Shown: in pieces, positions 13,167 through 19,106 of the stretch
Layout: each line of letters starts with the position of its first letter
How positions within the stretch are numbered: position 1 is the first letter of the stretch
Assembly (NCBI GenBank): GCA_036517855.1
Contig: DATDSR010000003.1
Span: forward strand, 1-19,122
DNA length: 19,122 nt
DNA from: DATDSR01 sp036517855
GTDB lineage: Bacteria; Patescibacteriota; Minisyncoccia; Phycocordibacterales; DATDSR01
Direction: 5' to 3'
Notes under the pieces: model-generated
What the model saw: only the letters and a program-made list of their open reading frames with translations
Told to the model about the DNA's origin: nothing
Database searches by the model: none
Made by a program: the position numbers and the translations under genes

Positions 13167-13188
13167 GCCAACCTCTTTAGGCTGGCTC
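13156..13188 (-). terminator. Intrinsic terminator of the HAD/APH-like operon
   Basis: GAGCCAACC (13165-13173) with GGCTGGCTC (13180-13188): on the minus strand the odd pair is a G-U wobble, on the plus strand an A-C mismatch, and only the minus strand has a T-tract (ATTTTTTTT). It therefore serves the gene ending at 13193. Confidence 0.85.
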
Positions 13189-13192
13189 AGAG

Positions 13193-14095
13193 TTACAGGA
13201 GTTCTCTTACGAGCGTTCCGCCCGCCTCAACCATTCTTCCAGCTACTTCTGGCTCAGACTCGAGTCTGAAGTAGCCAGATAGTCCTGACTGTAAGGCTCT
13301 ACCAAGACCGAAGAGTAGCTCAGCCTGTCCCTTGCTGATGTCTAGTAAGTCTGCTACTTCTAGAAGCGCGAAGGCTCTTATAGTGTCGTAGCCGGCTTCT
13401 GCGCCAGGGAGCTTGTGCGCATCTCTGGCAACACCAGCGAAGCAGGCAAGGTCAAGGATGGGTACCCCCAGTTGGCCCGGTTTGGGATCCACATACTTTA
13501 GCGTGTTTGCTGTAACGAAGACGTCTTCGGGAGTGAAGTCGAAGGTCGAAAAGCAAACTTCCAGTAGCGGGATACCCCTTACGTCCCATGCATGAAGGCG
13601 CTCTGCTAGATCGGCAGTAACATGCCCCGCCAATCTCTCGCCGTAGACCTTTAGTAGAAGTCTCTTCAGGTTACTGGCTACACCGAAGGATTTTGTTGTG
13701 TGCCGTCGTGTGCCCTTGTAGACCTTGTAGGCGTGTCGTACGAGGTGTCTGTACAGCATGTCTGGGTCACGAGCTTCTTTGGTCGCATGCCAAAAGTCGA
13801 GCCCGCAGTTTGACATCACGATAACTGGGATAGCGTCGAACTCGAAGTAACGAAGGATTGTAGGCAGGAGGCTTTCCGCCCCAATGCTTCTCAACTCCTC
13901 GTATCCTCCCTTGTTCAGACTGATCTCTCGTTTCCCTGCGTCGTCGATTCCGATCTTGACGATTAACTTGTTCCCCTCTTGATCCTGAGCGCCGTACACT
14001 GTCTTGCACACGTTCCCGAGGATATACTGCCGACCCAAGTCAACAATAATCCCGTGGTGTGCTAAATGCGCCAGTAACGAATCCCGGTTGAACAC
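13193..14095 (-). CDS. Aminoglycoside-phosphotransferase/protein-kinase-fold protein, 300 aa
   Basis: An N-lobe pattern is visible: LIVKIG (ATP-site Lys), then KGGYEELRSIGAESLLPTIL and IPVIVMSNCGLDFW as hinge. In the C-lobe TFDFTPEDVFVT takes the place of the APH catalytic loop (HGDLxPxN; Asp kept, Asn replaced by Asp), and KYVDPKPGQLGVPILDLA matches the metal-binding Asp and the following G.P..DLA. So a kinase of the APH/choline-kinase fold, possibly active, with unknown substrate. The GTG start at 14095 immediately follows the upstream HAD gene's TAA (14098-14096), with AGGAG before it: translationally coupled to the HAD gene. Confidence 0.6.
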   Translation of the reverse strand: MFNRDSLLAHLAHHGIIVDLGRQYILGNVCKTVYGAQDQEGNKLIVKIGIDDAGKREISLNKGGYEELRSIGAESLLPTILRYFEFDAIPVIVMSNCGLDFWHATKEARDPDMLYRHLVRHAYKVYKGTRRHTTKSFGVASNLKRLLLKVYGERLAGHVTADLAERLHAWDVRGIPLLEVCFSTFDFTPEDVFVTANTLKYVDPKPGQLGVPILDLACFAGVARDAHKLPGAEAGYDTIRAFALLEVADLLDISKGQAELLFGLGRALQSGLSGYFRLESEPEVAGRMVEAGGTLVRELL

Positions 14096-14734
14096 TTAAC
14101 CACCACTCCTCATCGCCTCTATGGCAGTGTGTATACGTTTGATTGACCTGTCGCGTGTGTCCCCAAGACCTTCACCAAGGTGGTATGAGTCTTCCTCTGG
14201 GAACCAGAAAGCGTTCCAACCAAGTTTGTGCGCTTCGACGCAGTTTGCGAATATATCATCAACATAGACGATGTCTCCGCCTTCGATCTGCTGGAATACT
14301 TCTGCGTCCTCTGGTTTCTGGTACAAGAATCCCGTTCCCAGACCGCAGATCTTACTAACACGGTCTGCGATACCGTAGTACGTCAAGACATAACGAGCCC
14401 ACGCTTCCGGGGCATTCGTCAGGATTTCAGTGGTGACGCCTAACCCAAGCAATTCGCGAATTCCAGGCCGGAGGGCAATACCCTCGCAGGCCTTAAATTC
14501 TGGAACATAGGTGGCTTCAACGACTGATTCTTGATTGCTTCCCGTCTCTAGACAAATCATCATTGTCAGGCTTTTCGTCCCATACTTGGAACCCAGCCTG
14601 CTGATGCACTTGTCCAGAGTCTCTCCGCTATTCGAGAGAGTGGTAAGAGTTCTCTTGAGTCGACGCACGACAGCGTCTCTAACTTTACCGCTAGGACCGT
14701 AAACGGTCCCGTCGAGGTCAAGTACGAGCTTCAT
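14096..14734 (-). CDS. HAD-family pyrimidine 5'-nucleotidase-like hydrolase, 212 aa
   Basis: Motif I is LVLDLDGTVYG at the very N-terminus, motif II TEILTNAPEAW, then the motif III Lys in FLYQKPEDAEVF and motif IV DIVYVDDIFANCVEAHKLGW. This order, the helical cap after motif I and the wording 'LTNxPxxWxxxxLxxxGI' resemble the Pyr-5-nucleotidase/SDT1 group, which dephosphorylates nucleotides. ATG 14734 is placed by AAAAGGAGG (14750-14742). It is the first gene of a two-gene operon with the APH-like kinase; a phosphatase-kinase pair suggests a phosphorylated metabolite in common. Confidence 0.75.
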   Translation of the reverse strand: MKLVLDLDGTVYGPSGKVRDAVVRRLKRTLTTLSNSGETLDKCISRLGSKYGTKSLTMMICLETGSNQESVVEATYVPEFKACEGIALRPGIRELLGLGVTTEILTNAPEAWARYVLTYYGIADRVSKICGLGTGFLYQKPEDAEVFQQIEGGDIVYVDDIFANCVEAHKLGWNAFWFPEEDSYHLGEGLGDTRDRSIKRIHTAIEAMRSGG

Positions 14735-14741
14735 CTCGATT

Positions 14742-14808
14742 CCTCCTTTTGGTTGTTTGAGAACGTTAGACCCATTAGAGATAATACCTCAATATAAAAC
14801 AATGTCAA
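14742..14808 (-). promoter_or_regulatory. Promoter and leader of the HAD/APH-like operon
   Basis: Minus strand: TTGACA (14808-14803), 16 bases, TATTAT (14786-14781), +1 near 14774, leader about 39 bases ending in a strong Shine-Dalgarno. The leader carries CGTTCTCAAACAACC, resembling the CGTTCTCCACAA and CGCTCTCAAACAA segments of the aminopeptidase and TDO leaders. Confidence 0.75.
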
Positions 14809-14821
14809 GATTTGTCAAATA
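14792..14821. repeat. 30-bp promoter repeat, copy 2
   Basis: Identical to 12299-12328; it supplies the -35 region of the HAD/APH-like operon on the minus strand. Confidence 0.9.
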
Positions 14822-14857
14822 GAAATAAAGAGAACGCATGACACTTGCCATGCGTTC
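14822..14857 (-). terminator. Intrinsic terminator of the TDO gene
   Basis: GAACGCATG (14832-14840) pairs with CATGCGTTC (14849-14857). On the minus strand TCTTTATTTC follows, a moderate U-tract. Loop on the minus strand GCAAGTGT, compared with GCAAGGGT in the trpS terminator. Confidence 0.85.
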
Positions 14858-14874
14858 GAGAGAGTCGCCTTTGC

Positions 14875-15720
14875 TCAATCTCTGTCCCACAACTCGGGGA
14901 AAAATTGGGCCTTGTCCACCGCAGACTTGAGGTAGGGCACGCCGTCGGTGTGTCCGGTACCGGCCCTAGTGCCGATTTGACGGGCGGCCACCATCATGTG
15001 GACTGATCGCAAAGAGCGAAAGGCTTTGTCGTAACCGACCAGGCCTTGGGCCAACAAAGCGATCGAGCTTTGGGCAGGGGGCGTGTCTCCGAAGAGCTCT
15101 TCTCGCCCGATACCGAGCTTCTGCAACTTGGCCTTGATAGCCTTGCGCACAGTGGGGCCCTCTGAGAGCTCGGTTAGCCTCAACGTCCACCATCTCGCCT
15201 TAGGCTTGTTCTCACCTTCTTCAGGCTTACGATCAAGGAAGGCTCTGTAGGTGAAGTCCATGCCCCGGATGCTTGCGTAAGCGTCTTCAGGCTCAATACC
15301 CGAGAGGATCTCGATGATTCGGTACTGCTCACTCTCCGCGCCGGAAGCTGGGGCGAGCGCGTCTCTGAATTCGAAGAACTTCTTCGGCTCCATGGTGTTG
15401 AGCGCCGACATGACATTGCCGTGCACTCCACACCAGACAATCAGACGCTCCACCAACTTGAGGGCGGAAGGGTAATCCTCCTCTTCGATCTTGCCGATGA
15501 GTTGGCCCAGCGTTTGAATGTGCAGGGCAAAGCCGATCTCAGACATCTGATGTGCCGCTATGAACTGCGGCTCATCCTCGTGGATGAAGTCTCGTTCGTC
15601 GCCTGTTCCAATGTGTGGACGGGCCAGAGCGAGCAGAGCCTCAAGGCCGATGTATCGGCAATAGTGGACCTGCTTGGGATCGAGAACTTCGTGCGAGCAC
15701 TGCCATCGATTTTTTGACAC
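14875..15720 (-). CDS. Tryptophan 2,3-dioxygenase family heme protein, 281 aa
   Basis: TDO opens the indole ring of tryptophan with O2 to give N-formylkynurenine. The key features match bacterial TDO: HYCRYIGLEALLALARP, EDEPQFIAAHQMSE (active-site His57), FFEFRDALAPASG (Arg119, carboxylate binding), EQYRIIEIL, and SVHMMVAARQIGTRAGTGH with the proximal heme ligand His241 and the GTG loop, ending FFPELW. Numbering is almost that of the Xanthomonas enzyme (His55, Arg117, His240, from memory), so it is full length. Start GTG 15720 is set by AAAGGAG; a longer frame to 15918 only translates the antisense of the tRNA gene. Related heme enzymes on other indoles (PrnB/MarE-like) are an alternative. 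Confidence 0.85.
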   Translation of the reverse strand: MSKNRWQCSHEVLDPKQVHYCRYIGLEALLALARPHIGTGDERDFIHEDEPQFIAAHQMSEIGFALHIQTLGQLIGKIEEEDYPSALKLVERLIVWCGVHGNVMSALNTMEPKKFFEFRDALAPASGAESEQYRIIEILSGIEPEDAYASIRGMDFTYRAFLDRKPEEGENKPKARWWTLRLTELSEGPTVRKAIKAKLQKLGIGREELFGDTPPAQSSIALLAQGLVGYDKAFRSLRSVHMMVAARQIGTRAGTGHTDGVPYLKSAVDKAQFFPELWDRD

Positions 15721-15725
15721 TTGTA

Positions 15726-15786
15726 CTCCTTTGTTTGAGAGCGTAAGCTCTGGCACCATACTATCTATCGACTTTGGCAATGTCAA
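15726..15786 (-). promoter_or_regulatory. Promoter plus 5'-terminal mRNA hairpin of the TDO gene
   Basis: Minus strand: TTGACA (15786-15781), 17 bases, TAGTAT (15763-15758); predicted +1 at 15751. The RNA begins AGAGC-TTAC-GCTCT, a 5-bp hairpin at its 5' end, then CAAACAAAGGAG. The sequence differs from the aminopeptidase leader but the design is the same. Confidence 0.75.
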
Positions 15787-15813
15787 ACTGCTATCTAGAC
15801 AAAGAAAATTGGC

Positions 15814-15819
15814 TATGAT
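15814..15819 (+). promoter_or_regulatory. Candidate -10 box of the tRNA-Trp gene
   Basis: TATGAT lies 21 bases before the tRNA, predicting a start near 15826 and a 15-base 5' leader. It sits inside a small palindrome, GGCTA-TGA-TAGCC (15811-15823). No good -35 at 16-18 bases is seen. Confidence 0.4.
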
Positions 15820-15840
15820 AGCCTTAGAACTAGTAACGGG

Positions 15841-15917
15841 GCCGGTGTAGCTCAACCAGGTAGAGTGGCGGTCTCCAAAACCGTTCGTTGCGGGTTCAAA
15901 TCCTGTCACCGGCGCCA
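15841..15917 (+). tRNA. tRNA-Trp (anticodon CCA)
   Basis: The acceptor stem is GCCGGTG (15841-15847) with CACCGGC (15907-15913), discriminator G, and the 3' CCA is encoded (15915-15917). The D arm is GCTC/GAGT, the anticodon arm GCGGT-CTCCAAA-ACCGT with anticodon CCA, and the T arm GCGGG-TTCAAAT-CCTGT. All three arms pair. It is transcribed divergently from TDO, an enzyme that destroys free tryptophan. No duplicated 3' end that would mark an integration site was found in the window. Confidence 0.95.
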
Positions 15918-15952
15918 TTACTTGGCAGGCCCAGAGGTTTCAGGTCATACGA

Positions 15953-15984
15953 GGGGGATTGGAAAGCCAATCCCCCCCCATTTA
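15953..15984 (+). terminator. Hairpin terminator after tRNA-Trp
   Basis: GGGGGATTGG (15953-15962) and CCAATCCCCC (15967-15976) form a perfect 10-bp stem with loop AAAG. The following CCCATTTATAT is a weak T-tract, so some read-through into the transporter gene is possible. Confidence 0.7.
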
Positions 15985-16046
15985 TATATGTTAGGCTTGT
16001 GGTAGTTAGAAAAGTTCTCAACACAATCAATCACAAGTAGAAAGGG
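15981..16046 (+). promoter_or_regulatory. Weak candidate promoter and leader of the transporter gene
   Basis: TTTATA (15981-15986), 16 bases, TAGTTA (16003-16008) would start RNA near 16015, with leader GTTCTCAACACAATC, again resembling the GTTCTC(C)ACAA segment of the other leaders. AAAGGGG (16040-16046) precedes the GTG at 16055. Confidence 0.35.
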
Positions 16047-16054
16047 GCAGCCAA

Positions 16055-17089
16055 GTGAACCTTGAAGAGCTAAGATCGGTGCTAAAGATCCGGGGTATCT
16101 ACTTCTTCGCACTGCTTTCAGCAATGACATCAATCGCAGTGAAGCTTGTCGACGCCTACATTTCCCACAACGTCATCAAGGCAGAGGGTGCTGATGGTGA
16201 AGTGGTAGCGACCTGTGTCTTCCTAACCCTAGCAGGGTTAATTGGATCAGCCGTTTTCTTTATCCTTGCCCACACTCGATTCGGTAAGGCGCTCGATCCA
16301 AAGTTCAACGGTTTCCATATCGGGAACAGAGGGCTCCAAGTAACCACCCTTATTGGAGGTTCAGCAGGAGCGGCCTCAACTGGCTTGTATCTACTAGCCT
16401 TGCAGAAGGGCTTCAATGCGGCGACTCTGGTTGCCCTTGGTTCAAGCCAGCTATTTTGGATCATCGGCTACGAGTACTTGTGGAGCAAAGACCACGCCCA
16501 CATCAAGTCTGTCCTCAAACCGGCGCTTCTCATGATTGCTGGAGTATGGGTTGGAGAAGGCTCGAGTAAACTCTCGCTTGAGGTATTCCTGCTTGTCTTT
16601 GTGGCTTCAGGTCTCCTGGGAGGGATCTCGGAGGTTCACGACAAGATAGCGACGGAAAAGTCCAATGCGACACTCGCCACAGTCTGGCGCTTCTTCTACC
16701 TAGGAGCATCCGCCATAACTCTATCACTTACCTACATCTGGCACATCGGTAAATTGCCGCTGTACTGGGAACTCATCCGTGCCAAGTGGTACCTGGCTGT
16801 CCTGCCGATAGCAATACTCATGGCATTTAGCTTCCTCACGAACGGTTGGAACGCCAGAGCCAAAGCCCACGCAGATATGGGTGCATCCAAGGTTTCGATT
16901 ATATCGAACCTCAAGATCGTGGGCGTCCTACTCGCACTATGCATCCTCAACTTCGGATTCGGAGTCGAAAAGTTCGGACAACTGCCGACGGACCGGGCTC
17001 TCCTCTTCCGCCAGGTTCTCGAAGCCCTCGTCATCACCTCTAGTGTCATCTGGCTCGTCAAAGGCAAGGATCAGAAGAAAACAACGTAA
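16055..17089 (+). CDS. EamA/DMT-superfamily transporter, 344 aa
   Basis: About ten hydrophobic helices are visible in two five-helix halves, e.g. IYFFALLSAMTSIAVKLVDA, VVATCVFLTLAGLIGSAVFF, GGSAGAASTGLYLLALQKG with the DMT-like ATLVALGSSQLFWIIGYEYL, and in the second half SKVSIISNLKIVGVLLALCI with its late small-residue helix. The family moves amino acids and other metabolites across the inner membrane, usually outward. The substrate cannot be read from sequence; tRNA-Trp and the decarboxylase on either side make an aromatic amino acid or amine a reasonable guess only. GTG start with AAAGGGG eight bases upstream. Own terminator. Confidence 0.75.
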   Translation: MNLEELRSVLKIRGIYFFALLSAMTSIAVKLVDAYISHNVIKAEGADGEVVATCVFLTLAGLIGSAVFFILAHTRFGKALDPKFNGFHIGNRGLQVTTLIGGSAGAASTGLYLLALQKGFNAATLVALGSSQLFWIIGYEYLWSKDHAHIKSVLKPALLMIAGVWVGEGSSKLSLEVFLLVFVASGLLGGISEVHDKIATEKSNATLATVWRFFYLGASAITLSLTYIWHIGKLPLYWELIRAKWYLAVLPIAILMAFSFLTNGWNARAKAHADMGASKVSIISNLKIVGVLLALCILNFGFGVEKFGQLPTDRALLFRQVLEALVITSSVIWLVKGKDQKKTT

Positions 17090-17114
17090 GGTCTCGCCCG
17101 AAAGTAAGGTCATG

Positions 17115-17146
17115 CTCCAGCCACCGCAAGTGGCTGGACTTTTTTT
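17115..17146 (+). terminator. Intrinsic terminator of the transporter gene
   Basis: CCAGCCAC (17117-17124) and GTGGCTGG (17130-17137) form the stem, loop CGCAA, followed by ACTTTTTTT. Confidence 0.9.
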
Positions 17147-17168
17147 GCATAGCTGATAACTTGAGACT

Positions 17169-17196
17169 AGACAGTACGTTAAATGACATGCTGTCT
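17169..17196 (+). promoter_or_regulatory. Leader hairpin upstream of the decarboxylase
   Basis: AGACAG (17169-17174) pairs with CTGTCT (17191-17196) across a 16-base loop. No convincing promoter could be placed between the terminator at 17146 and the start codon; TTGAGA (17161-17166) with TGACAT (17184-17189) is a weak option that would put the hairpin inside the promoter. Confidence 0.25.
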
Positions 17197-17230
17197 TACA
17201 GAGACGGTACCAACAGAAAGGACGTGTCAG

Positions 17231-18517
17231 ATGAGTCAAAAGACGATCACGAGGCCTGCGTGGCAGGACCCAACTTCAGAAAACGAGATTCTCGCTAAAA
17301 TCAAGGAGTTCGACGACGCCAACATTCACTACTTCGAAAGTAAGGAACTCGGTTTCCCCGGTACCCCACCGCTTCCGATATGTCAGCAAGTTTACAGCGA
17401 CTACGTTGGAGCCCATGCCAACAACATCGGCATGCACACCAACCCTCGGCCAGATACGTCTGAATACGGATTCGAGGGTTCGCAACAGGCGGAGCGAGAA
17501 GTCATCGGGATGTGCGCAGACCTCATGGACGCTAGCCCCGACGAGGTGGGCGGATACATCTCTCCTGGCGGCACCGAGGCGAACATCGTCGGTTGCTGGA
17601 TCGGACGCAACAGGAGCAAGGGGCGCACGGCAATCGTTGGCTCCTTCCTAACCCATTACTCCATCGTCAAGGCCGCAGACCTCCTTGGGATCGGAGCAAA
17701 GCCACAGTCCGACGGCAGTGGTCTCCACTTGGTAGGCACGGACTCAAACGGCCACATCAATCTGGAGCATCTGTGGAGAGTGCTCTTGGATTTGGCACGG
17801 CTGGGTCTCCGGCATTTCATCGTCATCGGTAATGCCGGTACGACGATGCTCGGTTCTGTGGATGACATTCCCGGGATGTGCGAGGTGATTTCTCGACTGG
17901 AGCACGAGTACCCGACAGCTGTGGTTCACCTCCACGTGGACGCGGCCTTCGGTGGCTTCGTAATTCCGTTCCTCGAAAAGTACAAGTCACGCAGGATTGG
18001 CTTCTCCAATCCGCGCGTGGACTCGGTCACTGTTGACCTTCACAAGATGGGTCAGACTCCCTACGGAAGTGGGGTCATCATGGCACGGAGGGAACAGTTC
18101 AAAAACGTTTTCACTCTAGCGCCCTACGTTCGAGGCGGAGATTCAACTCTTTGCGGATCGCGCGGAGGGGTTATCGCCTTCAGTTGTTGGGCAGCCATGA
18201 AGTTCTTGGGACGAACAGGATACGAGAAGGAGGCGCTCGAGCGTGTGCGCGATGCGAACACCACTCGCCAGATGCTCACGGAAGCAGGCCTTTCCGTTTT
18301 CGAGAATGACACCAACATCGTGGCTGTTCGAGGAGAGTTTCCACTCTCGAAAAAACTCATGGACAAGGTGTTCATCACACACGCCCAGGAAGATTTCCCG
18401 GCAGACATGTCAAATCCAGCGGGCAGGGAGTTCCAGACCGTTTGGAAGGTGGTCGTGATGCCGCACATGGACATCGACACGACAATCAAGGCTTTCCTTG
18501 ACGCTCGCAACGCTTAG
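17231..18517 (+). CDS. PLP-dependent group II amino-acid decarboxylase, MfnA-like, 428 aa
   Basis: Group II decarboxylases remove CO2 from Tyr, Trp, Asp, Glu and similar amino acids. Visible: SPGGTEANI (111-119), THYSIVKAADLLG with PLP-stacking His142, NAGTTMLGSVDDI (201-213), HVDAAFGGFVIPFL (235-248, Asp237) and DLHKMGQTPYGSG (269-281, PLP Lys272), ending VVMPHMDIDTTI. The HVDAAFGG...HKMG...P..SG and VVMPH wording is closest, by eye, to archaeal MfnA (Tyr/Asp decarboxylase). Substrate is undetermined; tyrosine, aspartate and tryptophan are all open, and sphingosine-phosphate-lyase-like enzymes are relatives. Start ATG 17231 is set by AAAGGA at 17218-17223; the longer start at 17183 has no ribosome-binding site. 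Confidence 0.8.
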   Translation: MSQKTITRPAWQDPTSENEILAKIKEFDDANIHYFESKELGFPGTPPLPICQQVYSDYVGAHANNIGMHTNPRPDTSEYGFEGSQQAEREVIGMCADLMDASPDEVGGYISPGGTEANIVGCWIGRNRSKGRTAIVGSFLTHYSIVKAADLLGIGAKPQSDGSGLHLVGTDSNGHINLEHLWRVLLDLARLGLRHFIVIGNAGTTMLGSVDDIPGMCEVISRLEHEYPTAVVHLHVDAAFGGFVIPFLEKYKSRRIGFSNPRVDSVTVDLHKMGQTPYGSGVIMARREQFKNVFTLAPYVRGGDSTLCGSRGGVIAFSCWAAMKFLGRTGYEKEALERVRDANTTRQMLTEAGLSVFENDTNIVAVRGEFPLSKKLMDKVFITHAQEDFPADMSNPAGREFQTVWKVVVMPHMDIDTTIKAFLDARNA

Positions 18518-18532
18518 CGGGCGGGGTGGGCA

Positions 18533-18567
18533 GAGGGGGTGAGCAAGCTCACCCCCTCATTTCTTTT
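18533..18567. terminator. Strong terminator shared by two converging genes
   Basis: GAGGGGGTGAGC (18533-18544) and GCTCACCCCCTC (18547-18558) form a perfect 12-bp stem with a two-base spacer, followed on the plus strand by ATTTCTTTT. The last codons and TGA stop of the minus-strand gene at 18549 are inside the stem. A T-tract on the minus side is absent. Confidence 0.85.
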
Positions 18568-19106
18568 ACAAACTTTAATTTGGGCCACTTATTTTGCCAA
18601 CCCTTCTTTGCAATTCGAGCGTGCCATGATTCTAGAGATCCTCTGTAGTTGGGAGAGCGTCTTACAATCAAGTTAACTAGGTCACTTATGCCGTGGGGTG
18701 CTATGAGCTTCAATTTTCCGTCCTCAAACTTCACGGCTACACAGGTGCAAGTCTCCGGCCAAGCCGAGATAGCGTCTTCACTTGATATGTATGGTTCACC
18801 TCCGTGTATCTGATGCATCCGAGCTTGATTCTTGCACGACCATTCGATATCCATAATACCCTGTAATTTTCTGTCGTATTGCTTCTCTTGCTCCTCGTCT
18901 AAATTCGTCAGGTCAAAATATGCAAGATCAATATCCGCTGTCGGTACTACCTCATTCTTAAATCCGTGAAGATGGTCCCAAACTTTGTTCCTTACAAATC
19001 CCGCTCCAATCATCCAGTCAGGTAAATTGAGTGACTCAGCAACCCTAAGCACGCCCATCATCCACCTATCGCGCTCTATTAAATTGAGAACATCCTGCTC
19101 TGTCAT
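18549..19106 (-). CDS. Nucleotidyltransferase-like protein (COG3575/NTP_transf_6), 185 aa
   Basis: LPDWMIGAGFVRNKVWDHLH followed by ADIDLAYFDLTNLDEEQEKQ gives the G(G/A)xxRN.vWD...DIDxxYFD pattern of the COG3575 nucleotidyltransferase family, in which the two Asp residues of DID would bind metal. WSCKNQARMHQIHGGEPY and SAWPETCTCVAVKF are also family-like. No substrate is known for the family. Start at 19106: -10 TATTAT (19118-19113) puts +1 exactly on the ATG; leaderless. Its 3' end runs into the terminator of the convergent decarboxylase gene. Confidence 0.8.
   Translation of the reverse strand: MTEQDVLNLIERDRWMMGVLRVAESLNLPDWMIGAGFVRNKVWDHLHGFKNEVVPTADIDLAYFDLTNLDEEQEKQYDRKLQGIMDIEWSCKNQARMHQIHGGEPYISSEDAISAWPETCTCVAVKFEDGKLKLIAPHGISDLVNLIVRRSPNYRGSLESWHARIAKKGWQNKWPKLKFVKEMRG

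Noticed and set aside
15901..15917. tRNA-Trp 3' end as an integration site
   Set aside because: No second copy of the tRNA 3' sequence was found within the window and no integrase gene is nearby.
15721..15918. N-terminal extension of the TDO frame beginning MAPVTGFEPATNGFGDRH
   Set aside because: This is the antisense translation of the tRNA-Trp gene, a familiar annotation artefact. The GTG at 15720 has a proper Shine-Dalgarno and lies downstream of the promoter.
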